A program made the position numbers and the translations under genes. From an uncultured Bacteroidota bacterium (GTDB lineage: Bacteria; Bacteroidota; Bacteroidia; Bacteroidales; P3), in the NCBI GenBank assembly GCA_902775135.1, contig CACYKY010000014.1:1-52711 (forward strand): a DNA stretch of 52,711 nucleotides, in the 5' to 3' direction. Of this stretch, positions 41,111-51,385 are shown one piece after another. The notes beneath the pieces were generated by a model, which did not search any database, had not been told where the DNA came from, and worked only from the letters and a program-made list of their open reading frames with translations. The first letter of the stretch is position 1. Every line of letters starts with the position of its first letter.

Positions 41111-43195
41111 ACGAAGCGTTAGACTGATGCGGTGCCGTCGCAGGTCGACATCGAGCACCTTCACTTTCAAATGTTGATGCAGATGCACCACCTCCGACGG
41201 GTCGTTGACCCGTCGCGAGGCCATCTGGCTGATGTGTACCAGCCCGTCCTGATGCACTCCGATGTCGACAAAAGCGCCGAAAGCCGTGATATTGGTAACG
41301 ATGCCGGGAAGCACCATGCCCGCCTGCACATCCTCGATACGGGTGACATTCTTGTCGAACTCGAACACCTCGAACTTGGCACGGGGGTCGAGGCCGGGCT
41401 TTTCCAGTTCCTTCATGATATCATGCAGGGTGGGCAGGCCGCAGTCGCCGGATACAAACTGCTCCAACTTGATGCTTGTACGGAGGTCGGCATTCTTGCA
41501 AAGGCTCTCCACATCGGCCCCAACGGAGGCCGCCATGCGCTCCACGAGGGCATATCTTTCGGGGTGGACGGCGCTGTGGTCGAGCGGATTGGCGCTTTCG
41601 CGGACACGCAGGAAACCTGCACACTGCTCGAAGGCCTTGTCGCCGAGCCCCTTGACCTGCTTCAGCGCCTCGCGGTCGGCGAAAGCACCGTTCTTGTTGC
41701 GGTGAGCCACAATCTTGTCGGCCAATGCGGGGCCAATGCCGCTGACATAGCTCAGCAGTTCGCGGCTGGCGGTGTTGAGCTCAACGCCAACGCTGTTGAC
41801 ACAACTGACGACGGTGTCGCCCAAGCTCTCGGAGAGAAGTTTCTGATCCACATCGTGCTGGTATTGTCCCACGCCGATACTCTTGGGGTCGATTTTGACG
41901 AGCTCAGAGAGGGGGTCCATCAGCCGGCGACCGATGCTGACAGCGCCGCGGACGGTGATGTCGTACTCTGGGAACTCGCGACGGGCCACCTCGCTGGCGC
42001 TATAGACCGAGGCCCCGGCCTCACTGACACTCACGGCAATGACCTTGCGGTTGAAATGGCACTTCTGCACCACCTCCTCGGTCTCGCGGCCGGCGGTGCC
42101 GTTGCCTATGGCAATGGCCTCGATATGGAAAGCCTCCACCAAAGCCTCAAGCTTGTTGACGGCGGCACGCTCCTCGCGCACAGAAGTGAAAGGATAAATG
42201 GTCTCGTTGTGTAGCAGCTGTCCCTGGGCGTCGAGACATACCACCTTGCAGCCGGTACGGAAGCCGGGGTCGATGGCCAAAGTGCGCTTCTGTCCCATCG
42301 GGGCAGCCAGAAGCAATTGGCGCAGGTTCTCGGCAAAGACGCGGATGGCTTCACGGTCGGCCTTCTCCTTCAACATATTGCGGAATTCCGTCTCGATGGA
42401 CGGCATAACAAGCCGTTTGTAACTGTCGGCCACAGCCAGGTCGTATTGTTCGCCAGCCTCGCCACGCGGTCGAGTGTGCGAGGTCATGGCCTCGATGCTC
42501 TCGTCGTCCTTCTCGGGCTTCACATGCACTTTGAGCACACCGGCCTCCTCGCCGCGGAAAAGGGCGAGGATGCGGTGCGACGGGGCACGGTTGATGGGTT
42601 CCTTCCAGTCGAGCCAACTCTCGAACTTGCCCACCTTCTCGTCGTTCTCGTCCACTCCTCGGGCCAACGCCGAGGTGAGCATGGCGCGGCGGCGGAAGAT
42701 ATTGCGCACGCGGTTGCGGACAGCGGCGTCCTCGCTGATGCGCTCGGCAATGATGTCGCGGGCGCCCTGCAAGTCATCGTCCGTGGCGCCGGCAGGCATC
42801 ACACCACGCATAATGCTGTCGGCCAGGGGTTCGAGACCTTTCTCGATGGCAATGGTGGCGCGGGTGCGGCGCTTGGGACGGTAGGGCAGGTAGAGGTCCT
42901 CTAGCTCTGTCATGGAGGCTGCCGCCTCAATCTGCTGGCGCAGCCCCGCATCGAGTTTCCCTTGCTCTTCAATGCTTTGCAACACCGCCTCGCGACGTTT
43001 GTCGAGTTCTTTCAATCGCAACAGCAAATCGCGGATGGCGGCAATCTGCACCTCGTTGAGACCGCCGGTAGCCTCCTTGCGGTAACGCGCAATGAAAGGC
43101 ACCGTGGCGCCCGACTCCAACAGCTCTATCGTCTTCTCAACCTGACGCTGATTGACATTCAGTTGGTTGGCAATAACAATAGCGTAATTACTCAC
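41099..43195 (-). CDS. tex: Tex-family RNA-binding transcription accessory protein
   Basis: The 698-residue nucleic-acid-binding protein shows the full Tex layout. A helical N-terminal region (about 1-190, VPFIARYRKEATGGLNE, EDLYLPYRPKRRTRA) precedes a YqgF/RNase H-like domain (about 310-440, LAIDPGFRTGCKV). Helix-hairpin-helix motifs follow (about 480-560, YVSGIGPALADKIV). The C-terminal S1 domain spans about 625-698 (GMVLPGIVTNITAFGAFVDI). Known roles include transcription-linked RNA processing and toxin expression. It is divergent from the Omp28-like gene. Confidence 0.97.
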   Translation of the reverse strand: MSNYAIVIANQLNVNQRQVEKTIELLESGATVPFIARYRKEATGGLNEVQIAAIRDLLLRLKELDKRREAVLQSIEEQGKLDAGLRQQIEAAASMTELEDLYLPYRPKRRTRATIAIEKGLEPLADSIMRGVMPAGATDDDLQGARDIIAERISEDAAVRNRVRNIFRRRAMLTSALARGVDENDEKVGKFESWLDWKEPINRAPSHRILALFRGEEAGVLKVHVKPEKDDESIEAMTSHTRPRGEAGEQYDLAVADSYKRLVMPSIETEFRNMLKEKADREAIRVFAENLRQLLLAAPMGQKRTLAIDPGFRTGCKVVCLDAQGQLLHNETIYPFTSVREERAAVNKLEALVEAFHIEAIAIGNGTAGRETEEVVQKCHFNRKVIAVSVSEAGASVYSASEVARREFPEYDITVRGAVSIGRRLMDPLSELVKIDPKSIGVGQYQHDVDQKLLSESLGDTVVSCVNSVGVELNTASRELLSYVSGIGPALADKIVAHRNKNGAFADREALKQVKGLGDKAFEQCAGFLRVRESANPLDHSAVHPERYALVERMAASVGADVESLCKNADLRTSIKLEQFVSGDCGLPTLHDIMKELEKPGLDPRAKFEVFEFDKNVTRIEDVQAGMVLPGIVTNITAFGAFVDIGVHQDGLVHISQMASRRVNDPSEVVHLHQHLKVKVLDVDLRRHRISLTLRGVE

Positions 43196-43242
43196 TTGAA
43201 GTTAAATTGTTTATAGGTATTCGTGACCTTAGGTTGATGCTG

Positions 43243-43250
43243 CAAATTTA
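43243..43250 (-). promoter_or_regulatory. -7 element for tex
   Basis: The minus strand reads TAAATTTG (TAnnTTTG), 47 bp before the tex ATG. No TTTG lies at the ideal spacing. Confidence 0.55.
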
Positions 43251-43325
43251 CGCAAAAAAATTCACACCTTGAACCAAAAATAAAAAAATGTTGAAAAAAA
43301 ATACCTCCATATCAAAAAATATATG

Positions 43326-43333
43326 TACTTTTG
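43326..43333 (+). promoter_or_regulatory. -7 element for the Omp28-like gene
   Basis: TACTTTTG matches TAnnTTTG and lies 35 bp before the ATG at 43369. The upstream region is very A-rich. Confidence 0.6.
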
Positions 43334-43368
43334 CACTTTGAAAAACAAATAATTTAAAACACATTTTT

Positions 43369-45264
43369 ATGAAGAAAACATTATTAATTCTTGCAGCAGT
43401 GCTGACCTTCGGCTTCGCTGCACATGCGCAAACCGCTTTTTCTGAGGACTTCCAAGGCGGATCCATGCCCTCGGGTTGGACTGTCATCGCCGACGAACTG
43501 GTAAACTATAACGGTAGCCCCTACAACCAGTTCGGACAGAGTTGGGAGGTTACCCAAGTATCCGAAGACGGCAACTATGCCGCCATTTCCATCTCCTACA
43601 CCGACCCTGAGGGAAATGACTGCGACCGTTGGCTCATCACCCCCGCCATCAACGTTCCCGCTTCTGGCTATAGCCTCTCAGCCAACATCTGGGGCCGCGC
43701 CGCCAACTATCCTGAGAAAGTAAAAGTGATGATCTCCACCACCGGCACCAACAAGACTGACTTCACCCAGGTGCTCGATGTGGTGATGGACGACCAGAAC
43801 TATTCCACCGGTTGGAACACCGTGTTGTTTAACCTTGACAGCTATGCCAACCAGAACATCTACATCGCCTTCGTCAACCATGGCGACGGCTTCTACACCT
43901 TTGTTGACGACATTGCCGTCTCCGTGTTCCCGGAGAACGCCATTGCCTGCACCGGTGTCGAGGTACCCTCCTTCGTCCCCCAGGACAACAACTTCAGCGT
44001 GAACGTAAACGTGACCAACAATGGCACAGCCCCCCTCACCTCCTTCAACCTTGACTATATCCTCAATGGTGGCAGCGAGCAGACCATCAACGTCACCAAC
44101 ATCAACGTTCCCTCCTTCGCTTCCTACACCTACACCTTCAGTCTCAGCAGCAGCGAAATCGGAGCCAACAACCTCAGCGTGACCGTATACGACCCCAATG
44201 GAGAGACCGATGTCGACCCCACCGACAACTCCGCCGCCACCACCATGACCGTCTACGACCCCACCACCGCGACCACACGCAACACCGTCCTCGAGCACTT
44301 CACCACCGCCCGTTGCCCCAACTGCCCCGCTGGCCATGATCGTCTCGATGCCGCCGTTGAAGGCCGAGAAGACCGTGTGGTTTGGATTGCCCACCACGTG
44401 GGTTACTACACCGACAACATGACCATCTCCGAGTCGAACCAGATGCTCAGCTTCTTCAACGATGGTGGCAGCACCTTCGCCCCCGCCTGGATGCTCGACC
44501 GCAACTATGACTATGTCGACGACAAGTCCGAATACCCCGGCCCCGCCTTCTTCCCCGGCACCAACGCCCGCCAGATTGTGACCAACGCAATCAGCACCCC
44601 CGCCCTGGTCAATGTCAGCATCAGCGACCTCAACTACAACGCCGAGAGCCGCACCCTGACCTTCACCGTCAGCGGCAACTTCCTCAGCTCCATGGCCTTC
44701 GCCAGCCCCCGTCTGAGCGTCTACTTCCTGGAAGACGGCATCAAGGCCGCCCAATCCGGTGCCTCCGGCATGTACACCCACAACCATGTGCTCCGCGCCT
44801 GCATCAGCGATGTCTGGGGCGACCAGAACGTCATCACCAGCACCGAAGCCGGCAGCACCTTCAGCAAGACCTACACCTTCCAGGTCTCCGACAACTGGCG
44901 TCCTAACAACTGCTGGGTGGCCGCCTTCGTCAACGACTACGGCACCGACGTCATGCACCGCACCATCGCCAACGGCACCAAGAGCGGCTACCTGACCAAC
45001 GTGGCTATCGAGGATGTGGAGAACACCAGCATCAGCGTGAACACCTACCCCAACCCCGCCACCGAGATGGCTGTTGTCGAGGCCGGTAGCACCATCCGCA
45101 GCTACCAGATGGTCGATGCCCTCGGCCGCGTGGTGATGCGCTCCGAGAACCTCAACGTCAACGCCCTCGAGCTCGACGTCAGAGCCCTCGCCCAGGGTGT
45201 CTACTTCATCAACGTCACCACCGACAACGGTGTCGCTTCCCAGCGCTTGACCATCGTGAAGTAA
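43369..45264 (+). CDS. Omp28-like secreted protein with cleaved-adhesin domain and T9SS sorting domain
   Basis: The 631-residue protein has a signal peptide (about 1-20, AAHAQT). A choice-of-anchor/cleaved-adhesin domain follows (about 24-185, SEDFQGGSMPSGWTV, WLITPAINVP), then a CARDB-like Ig domain (about 190-300). Next is an Omp28-like thioredoxin-related domain (about 305-550) with LEHFTTARCPNCPAGHDRL. The end is a type A sorting tail (YPNPATEMAVV, ALGRVVM, GVYFINVTT, SQRLTIVK). It would be exported by T9SS and attached to the surface. Strong C-ending codon bias suggests abundant product. It has its own promoter and terminator. Confidence 0.9.
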   Translation: MKKTLLILAAVLTFGFAAHAQTAFSEDFQGGSMPSGWTVIADELVNYNGSPYNQFGQSWEVTQVSEDGNYAAISISYTDPEGNDCDRWLITPAINVPASGYSLSANIWGRAANYPEKVKVMISTTGTNKTDFTQVLDVVMDDQNYSTGWNTVLFNLDSYANQNIYIAFVNHGDGFYTFVDDIAVSVFPENAIACTGVEVPSFVPQDNNFSVNVNVTNNGTAPLTSFNLDYILNGGSEQTINVTNINVPSFASYTYTFSLSSSEIGANNLSVTVYDPNGETDVDPTDNSAATTMTVYDPTTATTRNTVLEHFTTARCPNCPAGHDRLDAAVEGREDRVVWIAHHVGYYTDNMTISESNQMLSFFNDGGSTFAPAWMLDRNYDYVDDKSEYPGPAFFPGTNARQIVTNAISTPALVNVSISDLNYNAESRTLTFTVSGNFLSSMAFASPRLSVYFLEDGIKAAQSGASGMYTHNHVLRACISDVWGDQNVITSTEAGSTFSKTYTFQVSDNWRPNNCWVAAFVNDYGTDVMHRTIANGTKSGYLTNVAIEDVENTSISVNTYPNPATEMAVVEAGSTIRSYQMVDALGRVVMRSENLNVNALELDVRALAQGVYFINVTTDNGVASQRLTIVK

Positions 45265-45289
45265 ACCCATTCCACGACGAAATAATTGA

Positions 45290-45328
45290 ACGGGGTGCAA
45301 AGTTCGCTTTGCACCCCGTTTCTTTTTT
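45290..45328 (+). terminator. rho-independent terminator of the Omp28-like gene
   Basis: A 13-bp perfect stem (ACGGGGTGCAAAG) with a TTCG tetraloop is followed by TTCTTTTTT. Confidence 0.93.
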
Positions 45329-45413
45329 ACTCTGGATGACATTTTTTTTATCCGCAGATGCAATAAAGGAAGAGTTTTGTCGTTATGGTGAATAATTTAT
45401 TAGTATAATAGGG

Positions 45414-46010
45414 ATGAAAAGAATACTGACCATAGCAGCCCTGGTGCTGTGCAGCACGATGGCTTTCTCGCAGCAAGTGGCCTCGCGCGCCAAAGCCATG
45501 AGAATGATGAACTTTGGCCGTGAGGAATACATGATCAAAGACATCAAAGTGTACACCGACACTATGACCGTCTACTCGCTGTCCAACTACGTAATCTACC
45601 CCTTCGGCGAATGGGAGTCGATGGAGCAATACATCACCGACAACCAGCTCCATTGGTACCGCGAGAGTGGCTACCGCAGCTACTTCGACTCGATGGAGGT
45701 GAGCGTAAACCGCATGAAGCGCCTGGACGACAGCTATCTGGACATGTTCTATTCTATCTGGACACGTAAGGTGGAACTCCTCGGCGGCCGCATCAACGAC
45801 CCCGAAATAGTGCTCGCCAATGGCATCCACGTGGGCATGTCGAAGGACGAAGTCTTCCACGTGTTCTTCAAGAAATACCCCAAATCGTACACCTCCGACG
45901 TGGCCGTGCTGAAAGTGATCTCGGGCGCCGGCGAGGTGGCCGAAATCTACACCTTCAAGGGCACACGCCTTCGCCACGTGAAAATCGAGACGGCGTATAA
46001 CTACTATTGA
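45414..46010 (+). CDS. secreted protein of unknown function
   Basis: The 198-residue protein has a clear signal peptide (about 1-20, STMAFSQQ). The mature part is alpha/beta and rich in Tyr and Met, with a segment GIHVGMSKDEVFHVFFKKYP that resembles the small BLIP/SmpA-like beta-lactamase-inhibitor fold pattern (GMSKDEV). That likeness is weak. Its stop codon overlaps the nadD start by one base (TGATG), so the two genes are translationally coupled although one product is exported and the other is cytosolic. Confidence 0.82.
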   Translation: MKRILTIAALVLCSTMAFSQQVASRAKAMRMMNFGREEYMIKDIKVYTDTMTVYSLSNYVIYPFGEWESMEQYITDNQLHWYRESGYRSYFDSMEVSVNRMKRLDDSYLDMFYSIWTRKVELLGGRINDPEIVLANGIHVGMSKDEVFHVFFKKYPKSYTSDVAVLKVISGAGEVAEIYTFKGTRLRHVKIETAYNYY

Positions 46011-46588
46011 TGAAGCACATCGCGCTTTTCTTCGGGTCGTTCAACCCCATCCATGTGGGACACATGGTGATAGCCAACACCATGGTGCAGCAGGAAGGGG
46101 TGGACGAAGTGTGGTTTGTGGTGAGTCCGCAGAACCCCCTGAAAGAACGCCACACCTTGCTGGCCGACCACCACAGGCTTCAGATGGTGCGCCGCGCTGT
46201 CGACGACAACTATCGTCTGAAAGCCTGCGACATAGAGATGCACCTGCCCATCCCCAGCTACACGGTGGTAACCCTCGCGGCCCTGGGCGAGAAATATCCC
46301 GACTACGAATTCAGCCTCATCATGGGCAGCGACAACCTGGCCACTTTCGAGCGCTGGCGCAACTACGAATACATCCTTGAACACTACCGCATCCATGTCT
46401 ACCCCCGTCCGGGAAGCGAGCGCTGCAAGCTGGCCTCACACCCGCACGTCATCATGGCCGAGGTGCCTATGATGGACATCTCGTCGAGCTACATCCGCCG
46501 CCTCATCGGCGAGAAAAAAGAGGTGCGATACCTGCTCACAGAACCTGTCTACCAATACCTTACCGAGATGCACTTCTACGAGCAATAA
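46010..46588 (+). CDS. nadD: nicotinate-nucleotide adenylyltransferase
   Basis: The enzyme adenylates nicotinate mononucleotide in NAD synthesis. It has 192 residues. The nucleotidyltransferase motif is FFGSFNPIHVGHM (7-19), WFVVSPQNPLK and IMGSDNLATFERW follow, and the C-terminal ISSSYIRRLI is the second ATP motif. The ATG at 46010 is used; an in-frame TTG just before it is not needed. Confidence 0.96.
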   Translation: MKHIALFFGSFNPIHVGHMVIANTMVQQEGVDEVWFVVSPQNPLKERHTLLADHHRLQMVRRAVDDNYRLKACDIEMHLPIPSYTVVTLAALGEKYPDYEFSLIMGSDNLATFERWRNYEYILEHYRIHVYPRPGSERCKLASHPHVIMAEVPMMDISSSYIRRLIGEKKEVRYLLTEPVYQYLTEMHFYEQ

Positions 46589-46619
46589 AGGCTCGCCAAG
46601 GGGTGTTGTCATTTTTTCT

Positions 46620-46643
46620 TTCGCCACACAATAAAGTGGCGAA
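46620..46643 (+). other. inverted repeat after nadD
   Basis: Arms TTCGCCAC and GTGGCGAA flank an 8-base A-rich loop in the 97-bp gap before the DUF748 gene. T's precede rather than follow it on the plus strand, so a terminator role is doubtful; an operator or leader hairpin is possible. Confidence 0.35.
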
Positions 46644-46685
46644 GGATGCGTTATCACACTATTAAATATAAGGAATAATATAAAA

Positions 46686-48695
46686 ATGAAAAGGGGTCTG
46701 AAGATAGGACTTTGGGTACTAGGCATCTTGCTGGCAATCGTTTTCGTTGCCACCCTCATCGCCGCACCGGTAGCCAAGAGCTACATCAACAAACACGGCG
46801 AAGAGCTGGTGGGCCGCAAGGTGAATGTCGAAGGGCTGAAACTGAACGTGTACACGGGCCACGTGGCCGTCCACGGCCTAAGCCTCTACGAGGACAACGG
46901 CACCGACATCTTCGCCAGTTTCGACACCCTGGACGTCAAAGCCAGCCTCCTGAAACTGCTCGGCCACACCGTGCACCTGAAGCACATCACCCTGGCCGGA
47001 TTGAAGGTCAACCTGATACAGAACGGCGAGACCTTCAACTTCCAAAGCATCATCGACCACTTCGCCAGCGACTCCACCGAGGACGACACCGACACCACCC
47101 CCAGCGACTGGGTGATGAAATTCTACAACATACGCCTGAGCCACGCCCAGGTGAACTACCGCGACGCACAGTCGGGCAAGCAATGGCACCTGCCACAAAT
47201 CGGCCTGCGGGTACCCGGCTTCGTACTCGGAGGCGAGGAGGCTAGCGAAGGCGGCCTGCGCATAGGCTTTGCCGAGGGCGGACGCCTCTCCATCGACGGC
47301 GGCTACGACTCCAAGAACGGCACCTACAACCTGACGGCAGCCCTGAAGGACTTCGCGCTGAAGAACATCCAGCCGCTCACCGAAGGTCTGCTGCAGCCCT
47401 GCACCATCGGCGGCAACCTGCAAGCCAACCTCAAGGCCGAAGGCACCATCAGCGAGATACTGAAGAGCCGCATCGGCGGCACCGTGACCCTGAACAACGT
47501 CAGCCTCCAACCCCAAACCACGCACAACGAAAGCGCTCCCGCCAGCACCCGCCTGGCAAGCCTGGCGGTGAAAGTGAACAACATCAACCTCGACGCCAAC
47601 AGCTACGACATCGGCAGCATCGTGCTCACAGGCCTGGAAGCCCACTACGAGCAATGGCAGGACCGCAGCACCCTCGACGACATCCTGCTGCCCTCCTCCC
47701 CCGCCGACACCACCGTCGCCGCCAACAGCCCCGACACCACCTCCACCTCCTCCACACCCCTCAAACTCCATGTCGGCCACCTCGCCGTCAAAGACTGCAA
47801 CATCACCTACTCCGACTACACCCTCCCCGACCCCTTCCACTTCCCCGTCACCAACCTCAACATCGAAGCCAACGACCTCACCCTCGCAGGCGGCAACAAC
47901 GCCAAGCTGCGTGCCTCGCTGCCCGGCGGCGGCCACATGATGGTGAACTGGAAAGGCGACCTCGACAACTGGAAGCAGCACCAGGAACTCTTCCTCTCCG
48001 TCAAAGGACTCGACATGACCAAACTCAGCCCTTGGGCCGTTGCCTATACCGGCCAACCCATCGAGGACGGCATCTTCGGGCTCTCCACACGCCTGACCAT
48101 CAACAACAGCCAGCTCGACAACCAGAACAAGATAGACATCTTCAAGGCCCGCGTCGGCAGCCGCCGCAAGGACGTCGACCCCGAAGTGAAGATACCCCTC
48201 AAGACCGCCCTCTACATCCTGCGCGACAAGGACGACAAAATCCTCATCGACCTGCCCGTCAAAGGCAATGTGGACAGCCCCGAGTTCAACTACATGAAGC
48301 TGGTATGGAAGACCCTGGGCAACCTGCTGGTGAAGGTGGCCACCTCGCCCGTCCGCGCCCTCGGCAACGCCCTCGGCATGAGCAGCGACAACCTCGACTT
48401 CATGGCCATCGACCCCCATCAGCGAGGCTTCACCTCCGAAAACTACCACACCCTCGCCGACCTCGCCACCCTCGCCAAGAGCGACTCGCTGCTCGTCATC
48501 ACCCTCGAACAGCGCATGCCCGCCCCCGCCAACGACTCCGCCTCCTTCCGCTACACCCTCTGGAACAACATCATACAGCGCTATATGCAGGAACAGGGCG
48601 TCCCCGAACAGCAACTCATCATCACCTCGGGCGAACCCACAGCCGACGGCGAACGCACCGGCTACGCCATTGGCTCGGAAATGAAAATGGAATGA
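46686..48695 (+). CDS. AsmA-like DUF748 family envelope protein
   Basis: The 669-residue protein has one N-terminal membrane helix (about 6-28). A long beta-rich periplasmic part of the AsmA/DUF748 type carries [20 protein letters not shown], then repeated strand units with DLNWKG-like turns ([11 protein letters not shown]). AsmA-clan proteins bridge inner and outer membranes and carry phospholipids; that role is inferred here. A Thr/Ser/Asp-rich linker lies near 338-356. It precedes parE by 10 bp and may share its transcript. It could also be a TamB-like partner for TamL, but it is much shorter than TamB. Confidence 0.87.
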   Translation: MKRGLKIGLWVLGILLAIVFVATLIAAPVAKSYINKHGEELVGRKVNVEGLKLNVYTGHVAVHGLSLYEDNGTDIFASFDTLDVKASLLKLLGHTVHLKHITLAGLKVNLIQNGETFNFQSIIDHFASDSTEDDTDTTPSDWVMKFYNIRLSHAQVNYRDAQSGKQWHLPQIGLRVPGFVLGGEEASEGGLRIGFAEGGRLSIDGGYDSKNGTYNLTAALKDFALKNIQPLTEGLLQPCTIGGNLQANLKAEGTISEILKSRIGGTVTLNNVSLQPQTTHNESAPASTRLASLAVKVNNINLDANSYDIGSIVLTGLEAHYEQWQDRSTLDDILLPSSPADTTVAANSPDTTSTSSTPLKLHVGHLAVKDCNITYSDYTLPDPFHFPVTNLNIEANDLTLAGGNNAKLRASLPGGGHMMVNWKGDLDNWKQHQELFLSVKGLDMTKLSPWAVAYTGQPIEDGIFGLSTRLTINNSQLDNQNKIDIFKARVGSRRKDVDPEVKIPLKTALYILRDKDDKILIDLPVKGNVDSPEFNYMKLVWKTLGNLLVKVATSPVRALGNALGMSSDNLDFMAIDPHQRGFTSENYHTLADLATLAKSDSLLVITLEQRMPAPANDSASFRYTLWNNIIQRYMQEQGVPEQQLIITSGEPTADGERTGYAIGSEMKME

Positions 48696-48705
48696 ATCGA
48701 ACACT

Positions 48706-50613
48706 ATGGAACAGACAGACATACTGAACACCACCAACCCCGTTGACTACAACGACGACAGCATCGTGCACCTCGAAGACATGGAGCACATCCGCCTGCG
48801 TCCCGGTATGTACATCGGCAAACTGGGCGACGGCTCCTCCCACGACGACGGCATCTACGTGCTCATCAAAGAGGTCATCGACAACGCCATCGACGAGTTC
48901 ACCTCGGGCTTCGGCAAGAAGATCGAGGTGAAAATCAACTTCGCCGACCGCCGCGTCTCCATCCGCGACTACGGCCGCGGAATCCCCCTCGGCAAACTCG
49001 TCGAAGCCGTCTCCAAACTCAACACCGGCGCCAAATACGACAGCAAGGTCTTCCAGAAGTCGGTAGGCCTCAACGGCGTGGGTACCAAGGCCGTCAACGC
49101 CCTGAGCAGCTACTTCAAGGTGCAATCCATCCGCGAAGGCAAGACCCGCATCGCCGAGTTCAGCGACGGCAAACTCACCAACGACAGCGGCATCGTCGCC
49201 GACACCACCGGCACCGACAACGGCACCCTCGTCGAGTTCGTCCCCGACAGCAAACTCTTCGGCAACTACCACTTCATCAGCGAATATGTCGAACGCCGCA
49301 TCTGGAACTATGCCTACCTCAACCACGGCCTCACGCTCTACTACAACGACAAACGCTACTACTCCAAGAACGGCCTCCTCGACCTCCTGGAGAACAACCT
49401 GCAGAGCGACGCCCTCTACCCCGTCATCCACATCAAGGAAGGCGACTTCGAGGCCGCCTTCACCCATGTCAACGGACAGAGCAACGACTACTACTTCTCC
49501 TTCGTCAACGGACAGCACACCACCGAGGGCGGCACCCACCAGAGCGCCTTCCGCGAGGCCTATGCCCGTGTTGTGAAGGACTTCATCAAGAAAGACTATC
49601 CCCCCGAGGTCATCCGTCAGGGGCTCGTCTGCGCCCTCTGCGTGCGCATACAGGAACCCGTCTTCGAAGCCCAAACCAAGACCAAACTCGGCTCCACACA
49701 CCTCGAACCCAACAAGGTGGACGGCACCAACGACTCCCCCCTGCTCAAGACCTACGTCCTCGACATCCTCAAGCGCAACCTCGACGACTACCTCCACATG
49801 CACTCCGAGACGGCCGACGCCCTGCTGGCCAAAATCAACGCCAACGAGAAGGAGCGCAAGGAGATTGCCGGCATCAAAAAAATTGCTCGCGAGGGCGCCA
49901 AGAAAGCCTCCCTCAACAACCGCAAGCTGCGCGACTGCCACGTGCACTACAACACCAACCATGCCCGCCGCCTCGAGAGCACCATCTTCATCACCGAGGG
50001 CGACTCCGCCTCCGGCTCCATCACCAAGAGCCGCGACGTCGACACCCAAGCCGTTTTCTCCCTCCGCGGAAAACCCAAGAACACCTACTCCATCTCCAAG
50101 GCCGACGTCTACCGCAACGAGGAACTCAACCTCCTCCACAACGCCCTCGACATCGACGACAGCATCGAGAACCTCCGCTACAACAACGTCGTCATCGCCA
50201 CCGATGCCGATGTCGACGGCATGCACATACGCCTCCTCCTCCTCACCTTCTTCCTCCGCTTCTACCCCGAGCTCATCCAAACGGGCCACGTCTACATCCT
50301 CCAGACACCCCTCTTCCGCGTGCGCAACAAGCAAAAGACCACCTACTGCTACACCGACGACGAGCGCATCGCCGCCATCCACGACACCCCCAAGGCCGAA
50401 ATCACCCGATTCAAAGGTCTCGGCGAAATCTCCCCCGACGAGTTCAAGAACTTCATCGGCAAAGACATGCGCCTCGACCCCGTCATCCTGCACAAAGACT
50501 TCGACACCAAGGGCGTACTCTCCTTCTACATGGGCGAGAACACCCTCGAGCGACGCGAGTTCATCATGAACAACCTGAGGGTCGAAGACGACGAATCCAT
50601 CGTGGTGGCATAA
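48706..50613 (+). CDS. parE: DNA topoisomerase IV subunit B
   Basis: This is the ATPase/TOPRIM subunit of a type IIA topoisomerase, with 635 residues. GHKL ATPase motifs are EVIDNAIDE (56-64), DYGRGIP (88-94) and [13 protein letters not shown] (121-133). QTKTKLG (323-329) ends the transducer domain. The TOPRIM domain has EGDSAS (431-436) and DADVDGMHI, and [12 protein letters not shown] lies near the end. Length and the lack of a GyrB insert favour ParE over GyrB. A parC gene is not in view; an acidic protein gene follows instead. Confidence 0.95.
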   Translation: MEQTDILNTTNPVDYNDDSIVHLEDMEHIRLRPGMYIGKLGDGSSHDDGIYVLIKEVIDNAIDEFTSGFGKKIEVKINFADRRVSIRDYGRGIPLGKLVEAVSKLNTGAKYDSKVFQKSVGLNGVGTKAVNALSSYFKVQSIREGKTRIAEFSDGKLTNDSGIVADTTGTDNGTLVEFVPDSKLFGNYHFISEYVERRIWNYAYLNHGLTLYYNDKRYYSKNGLLDLLENNLQSDALYPVIHIKEGDFEAAFTHVNGQSNDYYFSFVNGQHTTEGGTHQSAFREAYARVVKDFIKKDYPPEVIRQGLVCALCVRIQEPVFEAQTKTKLGSTHLEPNKVDGTNDSPLLKTYVLDILKRNLDDYLHMHSETADALLAKINANEKERKEIAGIKKIAREGAKKASLNNRKLRDCHVHYNTNHARRLESTIFITEGDSASGSITKSRDVDTQAVFSLRGKPKNTYSISKADVYRNEELNLLHNALDIDDSIENLRYNNVVIATDADVDGMHIRLLLLTFFLRFYPELIQTGHVYILQTPLFRVRNKQKTTYCYTDDERIAAIHDTPKAEITRFKGLGEISPDEFKNFIGKDMRLDPVILHKDFDTKGVLSFYMGENTLERREFIMNNLRVEDDESIVVA

Positions 50614-50619
50614 AAAAAA

Positions 50620-50651
50620 TTTGGCCATATCAAAATAACTTACTATTATTG
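50620..50651 (+). promoter_or_regulatory. promoter of the acidic protein gene
   Basis: TTTG (50620-50623) and TATTATTG (50644-50651, seven of eight bases) are 20 bp apart. The ATG at 50670 follows closely. Confidence 0.65.
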
Positions 50652-50669
50652 CACCAAAATCAAACTACT

Positions 50670-51353
50670 ATGGCAACTACCAAAAAACACAAAAAGAACC
50701 TGATAGTCAGTTACAAAAACCTGTCCGAAGACCTGAAGGAAAAGTTCAAAGAAGCCTATCCCGACGGCTATAATAACTACCTGCAACGCTTCGTCAAGCC
50801 CAACGGGGAAACTATTTTTGTCGTCCCCTTCGAAACCGACGACACCAACTACATGGTGAAATTCGAAGTGCGCATCGACCCCCTCGGCGAGGACCTCGAC
50901 AAAGCCCTCTTCGACGACGACGACGACAGCGGCAAGGAAGACGAGTTCGCCCCCCTGAGCGAAGCCCTCGAGAAAGAGGAAATCGACCCCACCCACAAGG
51001 AACGCGTGCTCCGTCACGGCGACTTCGAAACCAACCTCGAGGAGGACGAGAAACGCAAGAAGAAACTCACCCTCGGCATCAACAAGGAGGAAATCCGCGC
51101 CGCCTTCGGCGACGACGAGGTCGAGGAACTCGACAGCTACGAGAAAATCGGCGACGACGACGAACCCTCCGACGACGACTTCGAACCCTCCGACGAGGAC
51201 ATCCGAGGCATCGAAGAGGAATACTTCGACGCCGAGAACCCGCCCCTCGACGCCACCATCCCCGAAGAGGAGATGGCCAAAACCGTTGAGCACACCGCGA
51301 GCTCGTCGAGCGAACCCAAGAAGCGCGGCCGCAAGAAGAAAACCGAAAAATAA
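50670..51353 (+). CDS. acidic protein with basic AT-hook-like C-terminus, unknown function
   Basis: The 227-residue cytosolic protein has no signal peptide. Residues 1-80 (KKNLIVSYKNLSEDLKEKF, QRFVKPNGETIFVVPFET) form a small globular region conserved in look but not recognised by me. Residues about 85-200 are dominated by Asp and Glu. The last residues are strongly basic (KKRGRKKKTEK), with an RGR core like an AT-hook. This polarity suggests nucleic-acid or histone-like binding, but nothing proves it. It lies 56 bp after parE with its own promoter; the OMP gene follows 32 bp later. Confidence 0.82.
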   Translation: MATTKKHKKNLIVSYKNLSEDLKEKFKEAYPDGYNNYLQRFVKPNGETIFVVPFETDDTNYMVKFEVRIDPLGEDLDKALFDDDDDSGKEDEFAPLSEALEKEEIDPTHKERVLRHGDFETNLEEDEKRKKKLTLGINKEEIRAAFGDDEVEELDSYEKIGDDDEPSDDDFEPSDEDIRGIEEEYFDAENPPLDATIPEEEMAKTVEHTASSSSEPKKRGRKKKTEK

Positions 51354-51385
51354 AAAAAAAGAAAACAATAAAACAATCCCAAACG

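Noticed and set aside
46878..48737. Long antisense frame over the DUF748 gene, with similar ones over the Omp28-like, parE and aldolase genes
   Set aside because: They show the same codon-bias artefact: Gly/Val/Asp-rich products without motifs, opposite well-supported genes.
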